Position numbers and translations under genes: made by a program. 64,000 nucleotides of DNA from Ignavibacteriales bacterium (GTDB lineage Bacteria; Bacteroidota; Ignavibacteria; Ignavibacteriales; Ignavibacteriaceae): positions 744,001 through 808,000 of the forward strand of contig JADJMD010000013.1 of the NCBI GenBank assembly GCA_016709765.1, in the 5' to 3' direction. Below, piece after piece: positions 9,063-18,251 of this stretch. A model generated the notes under the pieces. It worked only from the letters and a program-made list of their open reading frames with translations. It did not search any database and was not told the origin of the DNA. Position 1 is the first letter of the stretch. Every line of letters begins with the position of its first letter.

Positions 9063-9926
9063 ATGAAAACATCGAATTATTTAGCTAAACCCAATTCAAA
9101 AATCTCACTAAAAAAATTTCCAACAAAGGATACCTCCAGCCTCAAATCAAAAGACGAGGGAAAAACCCTTTTAGAAAAGAATATTGAGAAGATGGTTGAA
9201 CTTCAAAACAAACTTTATGCTTCGGATAAGTATTCTGTTTTGCTAATCTTTCAGGCTATGGATGCAGCGGGAAAAGATTCAACAATTAAGCATGTTATGA
9301 GCGGACTTAATCCACAGGGCACACAGGTTTATAGTTTTAAACAGCCATCAAAAGAAGAAATGGATCACGGTTATCTTTGGCGAATAGCTAAATCTTTACC
9401 AGAAAGAGGTAGAATTGGGATTTTTAATCGCTCACATTATGAAGAAGTATTAGTTGTAAAAGTGCACGATCTTTTAAAGTATCAAAGAATTCCTGAGGAA
9501 TTAGTCGATAACAAAATCTGGAAAAAAAGGTATGAACAGATTAATAATTTTGAAAACTATCTCTATGAAAATGGCACGATAGTATTAAAATTTTTCTTGC
9601 ACGTTTCAAAAGAAGAACAAAAGAATAGATTCCTTGATCGTATAAATGATCAATCTAAAAATTGGAAATTTTCTGCCTCCGATATTGAGGAAAGAAAACT
9701 TTGGAACGAATATCAAATGGCTTATGAAGAAGCAATTTCTGCAACTAGTAAAAAGCATGCACCTTGGTATATTATTCCAGCAGACAAAAAATGGTTTATG
9801 CGTTTTCTAGTAAGTGAAATAATTGTTGAAACATTAACAAAGCTGAACTTAAAATATCCTGAACTTTCAAAGGAGCAATTATCTGAATTACAAAAGTGTA
9901 GAGAAAATCTTTTAGCGGAAAAATAA
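9063..9926 (+). CDS. ppk2: Polyphosphate:nucleotide phosphotransferase, PPK2 family
   Basis: This 287-residue protein has the PPK2 signatures in order: Walker A (AMDAAGKDSTIKHVMSG), YSFKQPSKEEMDHGYLWR, the lid and Walker B region (RGRIGIFNRSHYEEVL), then FFLHVSKEEQKNRFLDR and the WNEYQ-type segment (LWNEYQMAYEEAI). PPK2 enzymes move phosphate between polyphosphate and nucleotides (ADP/AMP or GDP). The single domain and length fit class I or III; the preferred nucleotide cannot be told from sequence alone. The ATG at 9063 has a weak ribosome site. It is monocistronic, ending in a hairpin shared with the convergent ArsC-like gene. Confidence 0.92.
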   Translation: MKTSNYLAKPNSKISLKKFPTKDTSSLKSKDEGKTLLEKNIEKMVELQNKLYASDKYSVLLIFQAMDAAGKDSTIKHVMSGLNPQGTQVYSFKQPSKEEMDHGYLWRIAKSLPERGRIGIFNRSHYEEVLVVKVHDLLKYQRIPEELVDNKIWKKRYEQINNFENYLYENGTIVLKFFLHVSKEEQKNRFLDRINDQSKNWKFSASDIEERKLWNEYQMAYEEAISATSKKHAPWYIIPADKKWFMRFLVSEIIVETLTKLNLKYPELSKEQLSELQKCRENLLAEK

Positions 9927-9955
9927 TTTAGTTATCGCAAAACACTAAATTATTT
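9921..9955. terminator. Perfect 11-bp inverted repeat between convergent genes
   Basis: AAATAATTTAG (9921-9931) pairs with CTAAATTATTT (9945-9955) around a 13-base loop. The arms contain the stop codons of ppk2 (9924-9926) and of the ArsC-like gene (9945-9947). T-rich sequence follows on the plus side, so a bidirectional terminator is likely. The stem is AT-rich and only moderately stable. Confidence 0.5.
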
Positions 9956-10295
9956 CTTTAATTCTTTCCGGTGGTCGTGCAAGTATTGCTTTATCTCCTC
10001 TTTCAACAATTGGTCTTTGAATTAGATCGGGATTATTAATCATTAAATTTAATATCTAGTCTTCACTAGATTTTTTGATTTTTACTTTTAAATTTTTGTA
10101 AGCATCTTCATTTTTTCTAAGCAATTCAGATGGTTTCAGCTTCATTTTTTTAATCAAAGTTTTTAGCAATGACTTTGAAAATGGCTCGATATAATAGTTT
10201 ACCTTTTCAAAATCTATGCCTTGCTCTGAGAAAGCTTTTGCAACTTTTCTACAAGTTGTACAGGTTGGTTTTTCATAAACTGTTATTTTATCCAT
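9945..10295 (-). pseudogene. ArsC/Spx-family reductase interrupted by an in-frame TAG
   Basis: The intact first part (79 codons, 10295 to 10056) starts MDKITVYEKPTCTTCRKV, with the CxxC and Arg of the ArsC-like thioredoxin fold, and continues to SELLRKNEDAYKNL. A TAG follows at 10056-10058. The same frame then continues for 36 more codons to a second TAG at 9945-9947 and encodes the expected C-terminus, including LIQRPIVERGDKAILARPP, where the family has its conserved Arg-Pro. Full length would be about 116 residues, the normal family size. One base change (for example GAG to TAG) explains it. TAG is an ordinary stop in neighbouring genes, so general recoding is unlikely. Confidence 0.85.
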
Positions 10296-10435
10296 TATTT
10301 TAACTTTTTAATAAAATTATTAAGCATAATATTTGTAAAATGGTTCAATTGCTAAATAACATAAAAGTCAGGAAAAATAAAATTAAACTAGTAATTTATA
10401 CCACTAAAAATCAAAATTATTATCAAGGGAAAAAT

Positions 10436-13114
10436 ATGAAATATTTTTTAACACTGTTGTTAACTTTAACATTTTTTATTTCTGCTTATTCGCAAAATTA
10501 TAAACAGGTTAAGATTTATGTGAATGATAAATCCGATTACGCTGCTTTGCAAACTGCCGGATTAGAAATAGATCACGCCTTCAGAGGAAAAGATAATTCA
10601 CTTACTGTGTATTTAAGTGATGAACAATTTTCGAAACTTCAGCTAACAAATTTTAGATACGATGTATTAATAGATGATTGGCTTGATTACTATTCTAAAC
10701 AACCGACGCTATCTGAAACCGAAAAATCTGCTGTCATTCAGCAAAGTAAAAATGATTTTGGAGTAGAAGGATTTGGTTTTGGTTCTATGGGTGGATTTTT
10801 GACACTTGCAGAAATTAACGCAAGACTTGATTCTATGTTTGCGCTATATCCAAACATAATAACACAAAAATTTTCTATAGGAACAACTGTTGAAGGCAGG
10901 CCTATTTATGTTGTTAAGATTTCAGATAATCCAAACGTAAACGAAAATGAACCACAGGTTTTTTACAACTCACTTATTCATTGTAGAGAACCACAGGGCA
11001 TGATGACCGTAATGTATTATATGTATTATTTGTTAGAAAATTACGGAACTGATCCTGAAGTAACTTATTTAGTTAACAACAGAGAAATATATTTTCAACC
11101 AGTGGTAAATCCTGATGGATATGAATATAACAGGACAACGAATCCAAATGGTGGCGGGGATTGGAGAAAGAATAGAAAAAATAATGGCGATGGAAGTTAT
11201 GGCATTGATTTAAATAGAAATTTCGGGTATCAGTGGGGGTACAATAATTCTGGCTCAAGTAACATTCCTTCAGATTTAACTTACAGAGGGCCATTTGCTT
11301 TTTCTGAACCTGAAACTCAGGCAATAAGAGATTTTGTGAACACAAAAACTTTTAAAACAGCACTTAACTATCATACGTACAGCAATCTTTTGCTTTATCC
11401 TTGGGGATATGAAACGATTCAAACTCCAGATAATAATATTTTTGTTGAGTACTCAACTGACATGGTAGCTTACAATGGATATGAGAACGGGCAACCACCT
11501 GTTATTTTATACGATGTAAATGGTTCAACAGATGACTGGATGTATGGTGAGCAAACATCAAAACCAAAGATTCTATCGATGACACCGGAAGTTGGTTCAA
11601 CAGGGTTTTGGCCTACTCAAGCAGAAATTTTTCCACTTGCTATAGAAAATTTACAACCAAACTTGTATATGACATGGGTTGCCGGTGAATCTGTCAGTCT
11701 AATAAATCCAAATTTTTCACAGCAGTTTTTTAATCCTGGCGATATTGTTGATTTAATAATTCCGCAAATAAGAAATAAAGGCTTAAGCGATGCTACAAAT
11801 GTATCCTTGTCTTTAAGCTCAGATAACCCATTAATTACAATTACTTCCGGAAATATTAATGTTGGAAACATCGCAACCAGAACAACATATAGTAATTCAC
11901 AGAATTTATCATTTACAATTGGTAGCACCATGCCTGCAGATGTAAATGTTAAGATGCTTGTAACTGTTTCAACATCCGGAACGCCAATGTTTGTAGATAC
12001 ACTAAGTTTTATAACCGGTACTCCAATAATGGTTTTCGCTGATACAACAAATGATCCGCTTTTACTATGGAACATAACTTATACTCCAACAACATCACCC
12101 AAATGGGAAGCTTCTACAACTAGCTATCACACTTCACCTTCAAGCTTTACTGATAGTAAAACAGGCAGCTATACGAACAATGCAACCGTTACAATGACAC
12201 AAAAAAATGCAATTGATCTCAGTTCGTACGCTCATCCAAGATTAAGTTTTTGGACAAAGTATGATATTGAAAGCAACTATGATTACGGTCAAGTCGAGAT
12301 TTCAACAAACAACGGCAGCACCTTTACACCTCTTGCCGGTAACTTTACTCAACCAGGGACTGGTTCATTTCAACCAAACGGCGAACCTTTATATGATGGA
12401 GTTCAATCAAGCTGGGTGAATGAGGAAATGGATTTGACTTCTTACAATTCAAATCAAGTTAAACTAAAGTTTGAATTAAAAACTGACGGCTCGCTTACAA
12501 AAGACGGCTGGTACATTGATGATATTGGAATTTTGGTTTATGGAATTGTACCAGTTGAACTCAGTTCATTTACTGCTATAGCGCAGGATAAAAACATCTT
12601 ATTGAATTGGATTACTTCTTCCGAAACAAACAACATGGGGTTTGATATTGAAAGAAGATCTTCAAAATCAAATACCAGCTGGCAAAAATTGGGATTTACA
12701 AGTGGTAAAGGAACAACAACTGAAAAATCAACTTATTCTTTTGTAGATGAAAATCCTATAAAAGGAAAATCTTTTTACAGATTAAAACAAATAGATTTTG
12801 ATGGCTCGTTTAAAATTTATAATTCTGTGGAAGTGGATTATGGAACAGTTGACGAATATTCCCTTGCTCAAAATTATCCTAATCCATTTAATCCAAGTAC
12901 AGAAATTAATTTTTCTCTTGCAAAATCCAGCAGTGTAACTTTAAAAGTTTATAATATTCTTGGATCAGAAGTTGTAACGCTTGTTAATGATTTTATGGAA
13001 GCTGGCAAACATACTGTTCAATTTAATGCAAAGGATTTTACATCTGGAGTATATTTCTACACAATAAAAGCCGATAATTTTACTTCTACACGCAAGATGA
13101 TTTTGATGAAATAA
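10436..13114 (+). CDS. Secreted M14 zinc carboxypeptidase with T9SS sorting domain
   Basis: The ATG at 10436 is preferred over an upstream in-frame ATG (10340): it has AAGGGA just upstream and opens directly into a signal peptide ending SAYSQ (total 892 residues). An N-terminal propeptide-like region is followed by the M14 peptidase: zinc ligands H182 and E185 (IHCREPQG) and H313 (NYHTYS), substrate-binding LNRNFGYQWG, and catalytic E385 (MTPEVGS). Next come a CARDB-like domain, a jelly-roll region with DGWYIDDIGI, and a C-terminal T9SS domain (from about residue 803, NYPNPFNPSTEINF, ending MILMK). It is therefore probably secreted or surface-attached and digests proteins. A hairpin terminator follows. 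Confidence 0.92.
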   Translation: MKYFLTLLLTLTFFISAYSQNYKQVKIYVNDKSDYAALQTAGLEIDHAFRGKDNSLTVYLSDEQFSKLQLTNFRYDVLIDDWLDYYSKQPTLSETEKSAVIQQSKNDFGVEGFGFGSMGGFLTLAEINARLDSMFALYPNIITQKFSIGTTVEGRPIYVVKISDNPNVNENEPQVFYNSLIHCREPQGMMTVMYYMYYLLENYGTDPEVTYLVNNREIYFQPVVNPDGYEYNRTTNPNGGGDWRKNRKNNGDGSYGIDLNRNFGYQWGYNNSGSSNIPSDLTYRGPFAFSEPETQAIRDFVNTKTFKTALNYHTYSNLLLYPWGYETIQTPDNNIFVEYSTDMVAYNGYENGQPPVILYDVNGSTDDWMYGEQTSKPKILSMTPEVGSTGFWPTQAEIFPLAIENLQPNLYMTWVAGESVSLINPNFSQQFFNPGDIVDLIIPQIRNKGLSDATNVSLSLSSDNPLITITSGNINVGNIATRTTYSNSQNLSFTIGSTMPADVNVKMLVTVSTSGTPMFVDTLSFITGTPIMVFADTTNDPLLLWNITYTPTTSPKWEASTTSYHTSPSSFTDSKTGSYTNNATVTMTQKNAIDLSSYAHPRLSFWTKYDIESNYDYGQVEISTNNGSTFTPLAGNFTQPGTGSFQPNGEPLYDGVQSSWVNEEMDLTSYNSNQVKLKFELKTDGSLTKDGWYIDDIGILVYGIVPVELSSFTAIAQDKNILLNWITSSETNNMGFDIERRSSKSNTSWQKLGFTSGKGTTTEKSTYSFVDENPIKGKSFYRLKQIDFDGSFKIYNSVEVDYGTVDEYSLAQNYPNPFNPSTEINFSLAKSSSVTLKVYNILGSEVVTLVNDFMEAGKHTVQFNAKDFTSGVYFYTIKADNFTSTRKMILMK

Positions 13115-13119
13115 TATTC

Positions 13120-13160
13120 TATAGGCTCGGTCCACATTTAGTGGACTGGGCTATAATTTA
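13120..13160. terminator. Strong hairpin between convergent genes
   Basis: A long stem, TATAGGCTCGGTCCAC against GTGGACTGGGCTATA with one or two G-T mismatches, has a loop of about five bases. It lies directly between the carboxypeptidase gene (ends 13114) and the histidine kinase gene (ends 13158), with AT-rich flanks on both sides. It probably terminates both. Confidence 0.75.
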
Positions 13161-14519
13161 GTTTAATTTTTTATAGAGTTTGGGAATAACAATTGTAAAA
13201 GTTGACCCTCTTCCCTCTTTACTTTGAACAGAAATTTTTCCGTCGTGTTTTTTAATAATGTCGTTACAAAGGATCAGTCCCATCCCGGTGCCTTGCTCAC
13301 CATCTGTTCCGATAGTACTAAAATTTTCATCCAAATTAAATAATTTGTGAATGTGTTCTTCAGAAATCCCAACTCCGTTATCAACAACAGATATTTTTAA
13401 TTCTTCATTATTATTTTCAGATTTTATCTTTATCCAACTGCCAACTGGGGAAAATTTTATTGCGTTAGTAAGTAAGTTTCTTAAAACTATGGATATCATT
13501 TCTTTATCTAATTCAGAGTTTAGAGCATCCTGACATTTTATATCAACGGAGATTTTTTTCCTTGATGCTGTTTCCGATAAAACAGATACGATTTGATCAA
13601 TCAATTCATTAATATCACACATTTTATAATTAAGCTTAAGAGAACTTCTTTGAACTCTACCCCATAAAAGTAATTGTTCCAGAAAAGCATACAATTTATC
13701 TAATGAATGATTTATTTGAGTAATATAAAATTGCTTTTCTTCATCAGAAAAAGAACTATAGTTTGCTTCTAATGTTTTTGTAATTCCAAGCAATCCCTGA
13801 AAAGGACTTCTTAAATCATGTGAAAGAACCGTAATAAAGCGATCTTTGGAAGCATTCAATTCTTCCACTCTTTTTATTGATTCTTCCAGCTGCTGATTAG
13901 TGGTACTCAACTGCTGAATAAGTTGGCTTAGCTGATCACTTTTTATTTTAACTCGTGCATGTTCAATATCATAATTTTTTAATATAGTGTTTTGAATATT
14001 ATAAGCCAGTACTATATAAAGAAAGTAACCAAGTACTAGATCAATATATCTTTGACCCTCATTCTGATACGGGACTATTGTATGAGGGTATAAGTACTGA
14101 AGTGTAATAAGAATTAAGATCATTACAGCATAAATAAAAAATGATAACATTCTGTGTTTTGGAGGAAGTATTGTTATTGTTACAATAAAATAAACAAAGA
14201 TTAAAACGCTATTATTGCCATTATACCCCCCATTAAAAAACCAGAGGCAACTAAGAGTAATAACAGAGATAATAAAAAATCCGATGGCATATTTCAAATC
14301 TAAATGGGAATTCTTGACACGGATATGAAAGTAAAGGATTACTAGAGCGGCAAAAATTGTTACAATTGTTAAAAGTGTATCTAATCCAAGCAAAATATTT
14401 GTTGTAATTCCAACTAAAGCTATAATAAATGAGATATGGGTTATCAGCAAGAATATTCTCTTTTGAATATCAAAAGCTTCATCGTTACCAAACACAAGAT
14501 TTTTATATTTTTCAAACAT
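13158..14519 (-). CDS. Membrane sensor histidine kinase
   Basis: This 453-residue protein has six predicted membrane helices in residues about 20-175, a coiled-coil linker (about 185-225, SDQLSQLIQQLSTTNQQLEE), a HisKA domain with phospho-acceptor H234 (VLSHDLRSPFQG), and a HATPase domain with LLTNAIKFSPVGS (N box), VVDNGVGI (G1) and GTGMGLILCNDII (G2). The N-terminal membrane part resembles the 7TM/MASE type of sensor domain without a large periplasmic loop, so the signal is likely sensed in or near the membrane. No response regulator is adjacent. Confidence 0.9.
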   Translation of the reverse strand: MFEKYKNLVFGNDEAFDIQKRIFLLITHISFIIALVGITTNILLGLDTLLTIVTIFAALVILYFHIRVKNSHLDLKYAIGFFIISVITLSCLWFFNGGYNGNNSVLIFVYFIVTITILPPKHRMLSFFIYAVMILILITLQYLYPHTIVPYQNEGQRYIDLVLGYFLYIVLAYNIQNTILKNYDIEHARVKIKSDQLSQLIQQLSTTNQQLEESIKRVEELNASKDRFITVLSHDLRSPFQGLLGITKTLEANYSSFSDEEKQFYITQINHSLDKLYAFLEQLLLWGRVQRSSLKLNYKMCDINELIDQIVSVLSETASRKKISVDIKCQDALNSELDKEMISIVLRNLLTNAIKFSPVGSWIKIKSENNNEELKISVVDNGVGISEEHIHKLFNLDENFSTIGTDGEQGTGMGLILCNDIIKKHDGKISVQSKEGRGSTFTIVIPKLYKKLN

Positions 14520-14630
14520 CTATCTGATTCATATTCCTTTAATGCAAAACAATTATTGTTCTAATTATTATCGAAAATAAACAAAAATAATGTAGAGTTA
14601 TTAACCTACTATTAATAGTTGTTCGATAAC

Positions 14631-14680
14631 AAAAAAGGCGACTTAACAACTGCAATTGCAATTAATTAAATCGCCTTAAA
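14631..14680 (-). terminator. Intrinsic terminator after the cytochrome c gene
   Basis: On the minus strand TAAGGCGATTT pairs with AAGTCGCCTT around a loop that itself contains GCAATTGC, followed by six Ts. It lies just downstream of the cytochrome gene's stop codon at 14695. Confidence 0.8.
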
Positions 14681-14694
14681 AAAATAATTATTAT

Positions 14695-15120
14695 TTACTG
14701 GGATAGCAGATAATCTGCAATCTTTCCTAAATCTTTAACATCTTTATTGCCAAAAGATGGCATCATTCCATTTTGGTATCTAACTCTATATGATTTAAAT
14801 CTGTCAGAATCCATGAACGAATTTGGGTTGCGTAGATAATTAATTAAATCATCTCTGCCGCTCCAATATTGTTTCAATCCCTTTAAAGAAGGTCCTGAAT
14901 TCGATCCAGCAAGATTACTTCCATGACAATTCACACATCCAAAAGTCATAACAAGTTTTTCTCCCGTAATTTCATCAGTTGTTTGCTGACCCATTGAAGA
15001 ATTGTTCATTCCGGAAAAATCTTTCATTGGCGCTTCATCTTCTTTAGTTATGCGACCAATCATAAAAAGAACAATAAATAAAAGTAAAAAAGCGGCTACC
15101 CATATTTGAGGTTTAGTCAT
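14695..15120 (-). CDS. Membrane-anchored class I c-type cytochrome
   Basis: A 141-residue protein with one N-terminal membrane segment (residues about 7-23) that stays as an anchor, a short acidic and Met/Ser linker, then a monoheme domain with C62-V-N-C65-H66 and a distal Met ligand in NGMMPSFGNKDV. It resembles the small cbb3-CcoP or cytochrome c-552 domains that shuttle electrons in the periplasm. It lies 41 bp downstream of the SIMPL gene on the same strand and is followed by a terminator, so the two may be one transcript. The electron partner is not in the window. Confidence 0.88.
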   Translation of the reverse strand: MTKPQIWVAAFLLLFIVLFMIGRITKEDEAPMKDFSGMNNSSMGQQTTDEITGEKLVMTFGCVNCHGSNLAGSNSGPSLKGLKQYWSGRDDLINYLRNPNSFMDSDRFKSYRVRYQNGMMPSFGNKDVKDLGKIADYLLSQ

Positions 15121-15161
15121 ATTCTTGTAATCAATTTGTGAACGAAAAATTTTTAATCAAG

Positions 15162-15893
15162 TTATTCTATTTCAAACGAAGCGTTAACAACGCCAATAAT
15201 TTCTTTATCTATGGAACTAAGATCGTTTATTCCATAATCTGAAATTGCATTAGAAAATTTTGGAGTTATTTGAAGGACACCCATTCTTGCACTTCGCATT
15301 GGTCCAAGATCTCTATCCGTTGCATCGGCAATTTTTTGTGCTCGTATCATTGCGTCTTTTGCAGCCGCTGCCTGAATTTCAATTTTTAAATCGGCCATTT
15401 TTGTGTAATGATATTCCGGTTGTTCAACATTAAAGCTAACACCTTTTTGAATAAGCGAAGTTATATCAAGTGAAAGTTCTTTAATTTTATTTACTTCTGT
15501 TGATTGGATTTCAATTCTTTGACTATACACATATCCAATTACTCTTCCGGAACTGTACCCTTGTTCATTCATCTCATAAACAGGATAATTGTTTATAGTA
15601 AAAAACTCAATTTTATCTTTTGGAAAACCTTTATTTGTAAGATATGAAATAAGAATTGGCTTTTGTCTGTTCAACTCAGCATATGCACTTTCTGAGGTTG
15701 AAGATTGAACAGAAATTGTTCCTCGTAAAAAACCAAGATCTGATACAATTTCTTTTTTAGCTGAGCCGGTAACATTTATTGTTTGATTAGCTCTTTGACT
15801 TGATTTCCAGGCATTTGTAAAGAATACTACACCAATTATAAAACTAATACCGATTATTACAGCTGGTACAAAAAAACTGTTTTTGTTTTCCAT
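15162..15893 (-). CDS. SIMPL-domain (DUF541) protein
   Basis: This 243-residue protein has one N-terminal membrane anchor (residues about 9-27) and a periplasmic SIMPL domain: INVTGSAKKEIVSDLGFLRG at the start, YSQRIEIQS in the middle, KDAMIRAQKIADA and a final strand pair with VVNASFEIE. SIMPL proteins (BP26, YggE) form oligomeric channel-like structures and are linked to oxidative and envelope stress, but the molecular job is not established. Same strand as the cytochrome c gene at 14695, 41 bp upstream of it. Confidence 0.88.
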   Translation of the reverse strand: MENKNSFFVPAVIIGISFIIGVVFFTNAWKSSQRANQTINVTGSAKKEIVSDLGFLRGTISVQSSTSESAYAELNRQKPILISYLTNKGFPKDKIEFFTINNYPVYEMNEQGYSSGRVIGYVYSQRIEIQSTEVNKIKELSLDITSLIQKGVSFNVEQPEYHYTKMADLKIEIQAAAAKDAMIRAQKIADATDRDLGPMRSARMGVLQITPKFSNAISDYGINDLSSIDKEIIGVVNASFEIE

Positions 15894-16083
15894 TTTTGCT
15901 ATGAATTTTAAGTTATTAAATGTGTTAAAACGTGTGGCAACTTATCAAAAAAGAATAATTTTAACAACTGAAAACGCAGTAAGAATCTTTACAAAACTGT
16001 GATTCTAAGCGCAATTATCATAACCCATGTTCTATCGCATCAGAATAATTCTTAACTTAAAACCAAAATTTAATTGTAAAAAA

Positions 16084-18168
16084 ATGGATCAAAAACCTAA
16101 CAGACTAATAAAAGAAAAAAGCCCCTACTTATTGCAGCATGCATTTAATCCTGTAAACTGGTTCGCGTGGACTGATGAAGCATTTGATAAAGCAAAAGTT
16201 GAAGACAAACCAATTTTTCTTTCAATTGGATACTCAACCTGCCATTGGTGCCACGTGATGGAAAAAGAATCATTTGAAGATGAAGAAGTAGCAAAACTGA
16301 TGAACGATGCTTTTGTATCAATAAAAGTAGATCGTGAAGAGCGTCCCGATATTGATGGGATTTATATGGCCGTTTGCCAGATGGTTACAGGCAGTGGTGG
16401 ATGGCCTTTAACTATTGTAATGACCCCGGATAAGAAACCATTTTTTACCGGAACATATTTTCCAAAACATAATAGATTTAACAGAATTGGCATGATGGAA
16501 TTAGTTCCAAAACTTAAATCCGTTTGGTTAAATCAAAAAGAGGACGTTCTAAGATCAGCGGAAGAGATTGCCACATCTTTAAGTAAACAAAATTTAATTT
16601 TGGATTCTACAGAAATAGATGAAACAATTTTAGACAAAACTTACAATGAGTTAAGTAAAAGATACGATGAAACGAATGGCGGATTTGGAAACGCTCCCAA
16701 ATTTCCATCGCCGCATAATTTATTGTTCCTGTTAAGGTATTGGAAAAGAAATAATCAACCAAAAGCACTTGAGATGGTTGAAAAAACTTTAACAGAAATG
16801 CGCCGCGGAGGGATTTATGATCATATTGGGTTTGGATTTGCACGCTACTCAACTGATCAACATTGGTTAGTACCGCATTTTGAAAAGATGTTGTACGATC
16901 AGGCAATGTTAGTTATGGCCTACACGGAATCATATCTTGCAACAAAAAATATATTCTACAAAAAAACCGCTGAAGAAATATTAGAATATGTTTTACGCGA
17001 TATGACTCACCCCGATGGTGGTTTTTATTCCGCTGAAGATGCTGATAGTGAAGGTGAAGAAGGTAAATTTTATCTGTGGGACGCTGATGAGTTGAGAAAT
17101 ATTTTGGATAAAGGCGAATCCAATTTTGCAATAAAATTTTTTAATGTTGCTAATAATGGAAACTGGATTGATGAATCAAAAGGAATGATGCCCGGAACTA
17201 ATATTTTGCATCTCAGAAATTCCTATAAAGAACTTGCCAATGAGTTTAATATAAGCGAGGATGATTTTTTTAATAAGTTAGGATCAATCCGTCAAAAACT
17301 TTTTGATTATAGAGAGAAAAGAATTCATCCGCATAAAGATGACAAAGTATTAACTGACTGGAATGGATTGATGATTTCTGCTTTTGCAAAAGCAGCACAG
17401 GCTTTTAACAACTGCACTTATGCTGATGTCGCGGAAAAATCTTATTTGTTTATTGAAAAGCATTTAACAAAAAAAGACGGTAAATTAATTCATCGCTTCC
17501 GAGATGGTGAATCCGGTTTACCTGCTCATTTAGATGATTATGCTTTTTTGATAAATGCCTTAATCGATCTCTACGAAACTACTTTTGAAATTAAATATCT
17601 AAAAAAAGCAGTTGAGCTAAATGAAATCTTAATGCAAGATTATTGGGATGAACACAACGGTGGATTGTTCTTTACATCATCTACAAGCGAAAAAATAATA
17701 ACAAGACAAAAAGAAGTTTACGATGGAGCAATTCCTTCTGGAAATTCTATTGCTCTATTAAATCTATTAAGGCTTTCTCGATTTATATCTGATGTTAATT
17801 ATGAAAACAAAGCTTTGGAACTTGTAAAATATTTTTCAAGTTATATCTCACGTTCGCCTTCGGCATTTTCTATGTTTATGTGTGGGCTGGATTTCCTTTT
17901 TTCATCATCCACTGAAATTGTAATTGTTTCCGAACTGCAGGATAATATTGTCATTAATGCTTTAGAACTTATTAGAAATTTCTATAATCCGAATAAAGTT
18001 GTTGTTCTAAGATCCGATAATATTAATAGCACTTTTGATGAATTGTTATCTTTTACAAAAGATATGAAAATGAAAGATAATAAGGCGACATTTTTTGTTT
18101 GTCGTGATTACAAATGTAATCAGCCTGTAAACACGACTACGGAGTTAGAAAACTTACTTTTATTATAG
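16084..18168 (+). CDS. YyaL-type DUF255 thioredoxin-fold protein
   Basis: The ATG at 16084 is preferred to one at 16027 because the family starts right at (M)xxxPNRLIKEKSPYLLQHA. The 694-residue product has an N-terminal thioredoxin fold with C53-H-W-C56 (YSTCHWCHVME), then DREERPDID and GSGGWPLTIVMTP, then a long alpha/alpha toroid like the six-hairpin glycosidase/epimerase fold (GGFGNAPKFP, DHIGFGFARYSTD, WNGLMISAFAKAA). Homologues include human SPATA20 and B. subtilis YyaL; the enzymatic activity is not settled. Cytosolic, with no signal peptide. The sigma-like gene at 18252 follows on the same strand. Confidence 0.9.
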   Translation: MDQKPNRLIKEKSPYLLQHAFNPVNWFAWTDEAFDKAKVEDKPIFLSIGYSTCHWCHVMEKESFEDEEVAKLMNDAFVSIKVDREERPDIDGIYMAVCQMVTGSGGWPLTIVMTPDKKPFFTGTYFPKHNRFNRIGMMELVPKLKSVWLNQKEDVLRSAEEIATSLSKQNLILDSTEIDETILDKTYNELSKRYDETNGGFGNAPKFPSPHNLLFLLRYWKRNNQPKALEMVEKTLTEMRRGGIYDHIGFGFARYSTDQHWLVPHFEKMLYDQAMLVMAYTESYLATKNIFYKKTAEEILEYVLRDMTHPDGGFYSAEDADSEGEEGKFYLWDADELRNILDKGESNFAIKFFNVANNGNWIDESKGMMPGTNILHLRNSYKELANEFNISEDDFFNKLGSIRQKLFDYREKRIHPHKDDKVLTDWNGLMISAFAKAAQAFNNCTYADVAEKSYLFIEKHLTKKDGKLIHRFRDGESGLPAHLDDYAFLINALIDLYETTFEIKYLKKAVELNEILMQDYWDEHNGGLFFTSSTSEKIITRQKEVYDGAIPSGNSIALLNLLRLSRFISDVNYENKALELVKYFSSYISRSPSAFSMFMCGLDFLFSSSTEIVIVSELQDNIVINALELIRNFYNPNKVVVLRSDNINSTFDELLSFTKDMKMKDNKATFFVCRDYKCNQPVNTTTELENLLLL

Positions 18169-18240
18169 TTAATTGTTTAAGCTAAGTAGATATTTAGTTT
18201 TACTTAGAGTAATTTTGTCGTGGTAGATTAAAATAAAATC

Positions 18241-18244
18241 GGAG
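18241..18244 (+). promoter_or_regulatory. Shine-Dalgarno GGAG fixing the TTG start at 18252
   Basis: GGAG lies seven bases before TTG, and no in-frame ATG lies close by, so TTG is the likely initiation codon of the sigma/FecR gene. Confidence 0.7.
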
Positions 18245-18251
18245 AATAACA

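Noticed and set aside
10056..10058. TAG in the ArsC-like gene as evidence of a recoded amber codon
   Set aside because: TAG is the normal stop of the YyaL gene and the sigma/FecR gene in this same window, so a general recoding is excluded; local readthrough remains unproven.
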